A DNA stretch of 6,858 nucleotides from Candidatus Melainabacteria bacterium (GTDB taxonomy: Bacteria > Actinomycetota > Actinomycetes > Mycobacteriales > Pseudonocardiaceae). Each line of letters opens with the position of its first letter. The stretch's first letter is position 1. A program made the position numbers and the translations under genes. Where the stretch lies: positions 1-6,858 of the forward strand of contig CAJCJE010000535.1 in the NCBI GenBank assembly GCA_903970565.1, given 5' to 3'. Shown piece after piece: positions 6,705 to 6,858 of the stretch. The notes under the pieces are model-generated. The model was given only the letters and a program-made list of their open reading frames with translations. It was not told where the DNA came from and made no database searches.

Positions 6705-6711
6705 GCCTGTA
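6693..6711. promoter_or_regulatory. Inverted repeat TACAGG-N7-CCTGTA overlapping the candidate -10
   Basis: Six-base exact arms at 6693-6698 and 6706-6711 enclose the TAATAT of the possible rightward promoter. The placement, centred on a -10 element, is what an autorepressor operator would look like. Several spacer lengths would have been noticed, so chance is not excluded. Confidence 0.35.
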
Positions 6712-6762
6712 CCGTACACGTAGGGCACCGTTGGTGGAAGTACCGCGAAGGGCGGGTTGGGC

Positions 6763-6858
6763 GTGTCATACCGGACAGACTCAGACGCACATTCGGGGGC
6801 CCGTGGCCATCGGCGGGGCCTGCGCGGCACGACGTCCAGGGACTCGGTCGAGGTGATC
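6763..6858 (+). CDS. Possible N-terminus of a divergent gene of unknown function (runs off the window)
   Basis: A GTG at 6763 opens a plus-strand frame of 32 codons to the last base of the window, ending in SRDSVEVI. I do not recognise it. GAAGGG lies about 10 nt upstream, a loose ribosome-site match, and a possible promoter lies 60-85 bp upstream. Third positions are mostly G or C (about 26 of 32), becoming uniformly so toward the edge, which supports real coding entering from the right. A TTG at 6757 is an alternative start. The opposite strand is also open here but has no better claim. A divergent regulator gene is one possibility; nothing in 32 residues shows it. Confidence 0.3.
   Translation, partial: MSYRTDSDAHSGARGHRRGLRGTTSRDSVEVI

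Larger units (their letters stand above)
6382..6762. other. Intergenic control region upstream of hpnC, with no convincing gene
   Basis: These roughly 380 bases have visibly lower GC than the operon. Open frames here on both strands (longest 127 codons, minus strand, 6790-6407) show no family motif and lack the GC-rich third positions of the neighbours. The region holds several short inverted repeats, listed separately, plus a weaker one at 6445-6456 (AACTG-AC-CAGTT). A TTGACG on the minus strand (within the TCAATCGGC stretch near 6560-6566) looks like a -35, but no good -10 follows at 16-18 bp. I therefore cannot name the hpnC promoter. Confidence 0.6.

Noticed and set aside
6407..6790. 127-codon minus-strand frame upstream of hpnC
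   Set aside because: It has no motif, mixed third-position bases and many Cys, Tyr and Gln codons unlike its neighbours. It is more likely non-coding control DNA.
1..6858. Mobile elements, CRISPR arrays, tRNA or rRNA genes, attachment sites
   Set aside because: I saw no spaced direct-repeat array, no transposase or integrase motif, no terminal inverted repeats with target duplications, and no tRNA-like or rRNA-like stretch.

Overview
The window is high-GC DNA (well over 60% G+C by eye, with coding third positions almost all G or C). This fits an actinomycete such as a Streptomyces or Pseudonocardiales relative. The genus cannot be fixed from the sequence. Nearly all of it is one leftward (minus-strand) operon for squalene and hopanoid biosynthesis. 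I did not find a new system: the genes are a recognisable hop/hpn cluster in the order I recall for Streptomyces. The less explained parts are the upstream control region and the start of the last gene.

Layout in transcription order (right to left): hpnC (6381-5554), hpnD (5557-4664), hpnE (4667-3303), a polyprenyl diphosphate synthase (3306-2281), shc squalene-hopene cyclase (2284-305), and the first 105 codons of hpnG (315-1, cut by the window edge). Every junction overlaps: four junctions by 4 bp (ATGA or GTGA) and shc/hpnG by 11 bp. This indicates one transcript with translational coupling. Long open frames on the plus strand across these genes are mirror frames of high-GC codon usage, not genes.

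How the genes work together: the polyprenyl synthase probably supplies farnesyl diphosphate. HpnD joins two FPP into presqualene diphosphate, HpnC converts that to hydroxysqualene, and HpnE reduces it to squalene. Shc cyclises squalene to hopene or hopanol. HpnG acts on adenosylhopane, which implies that HpnH and other side-chain genes lie just left of the window.

The right-hand 480 bases (about 6382-6858) contain no convincing complete gene. They have lower GC and several inverted repeats (6389-6406, 6445-6456, 6596-6605, 6624-6638, 6693-6711). A possible rightward promoter lies at 6677-6704, and the first 32 codons of a possible divergent gene run from 6763 to the window end. This looks like a divergent regulatory region; the promoter and gene calls there are tentative.
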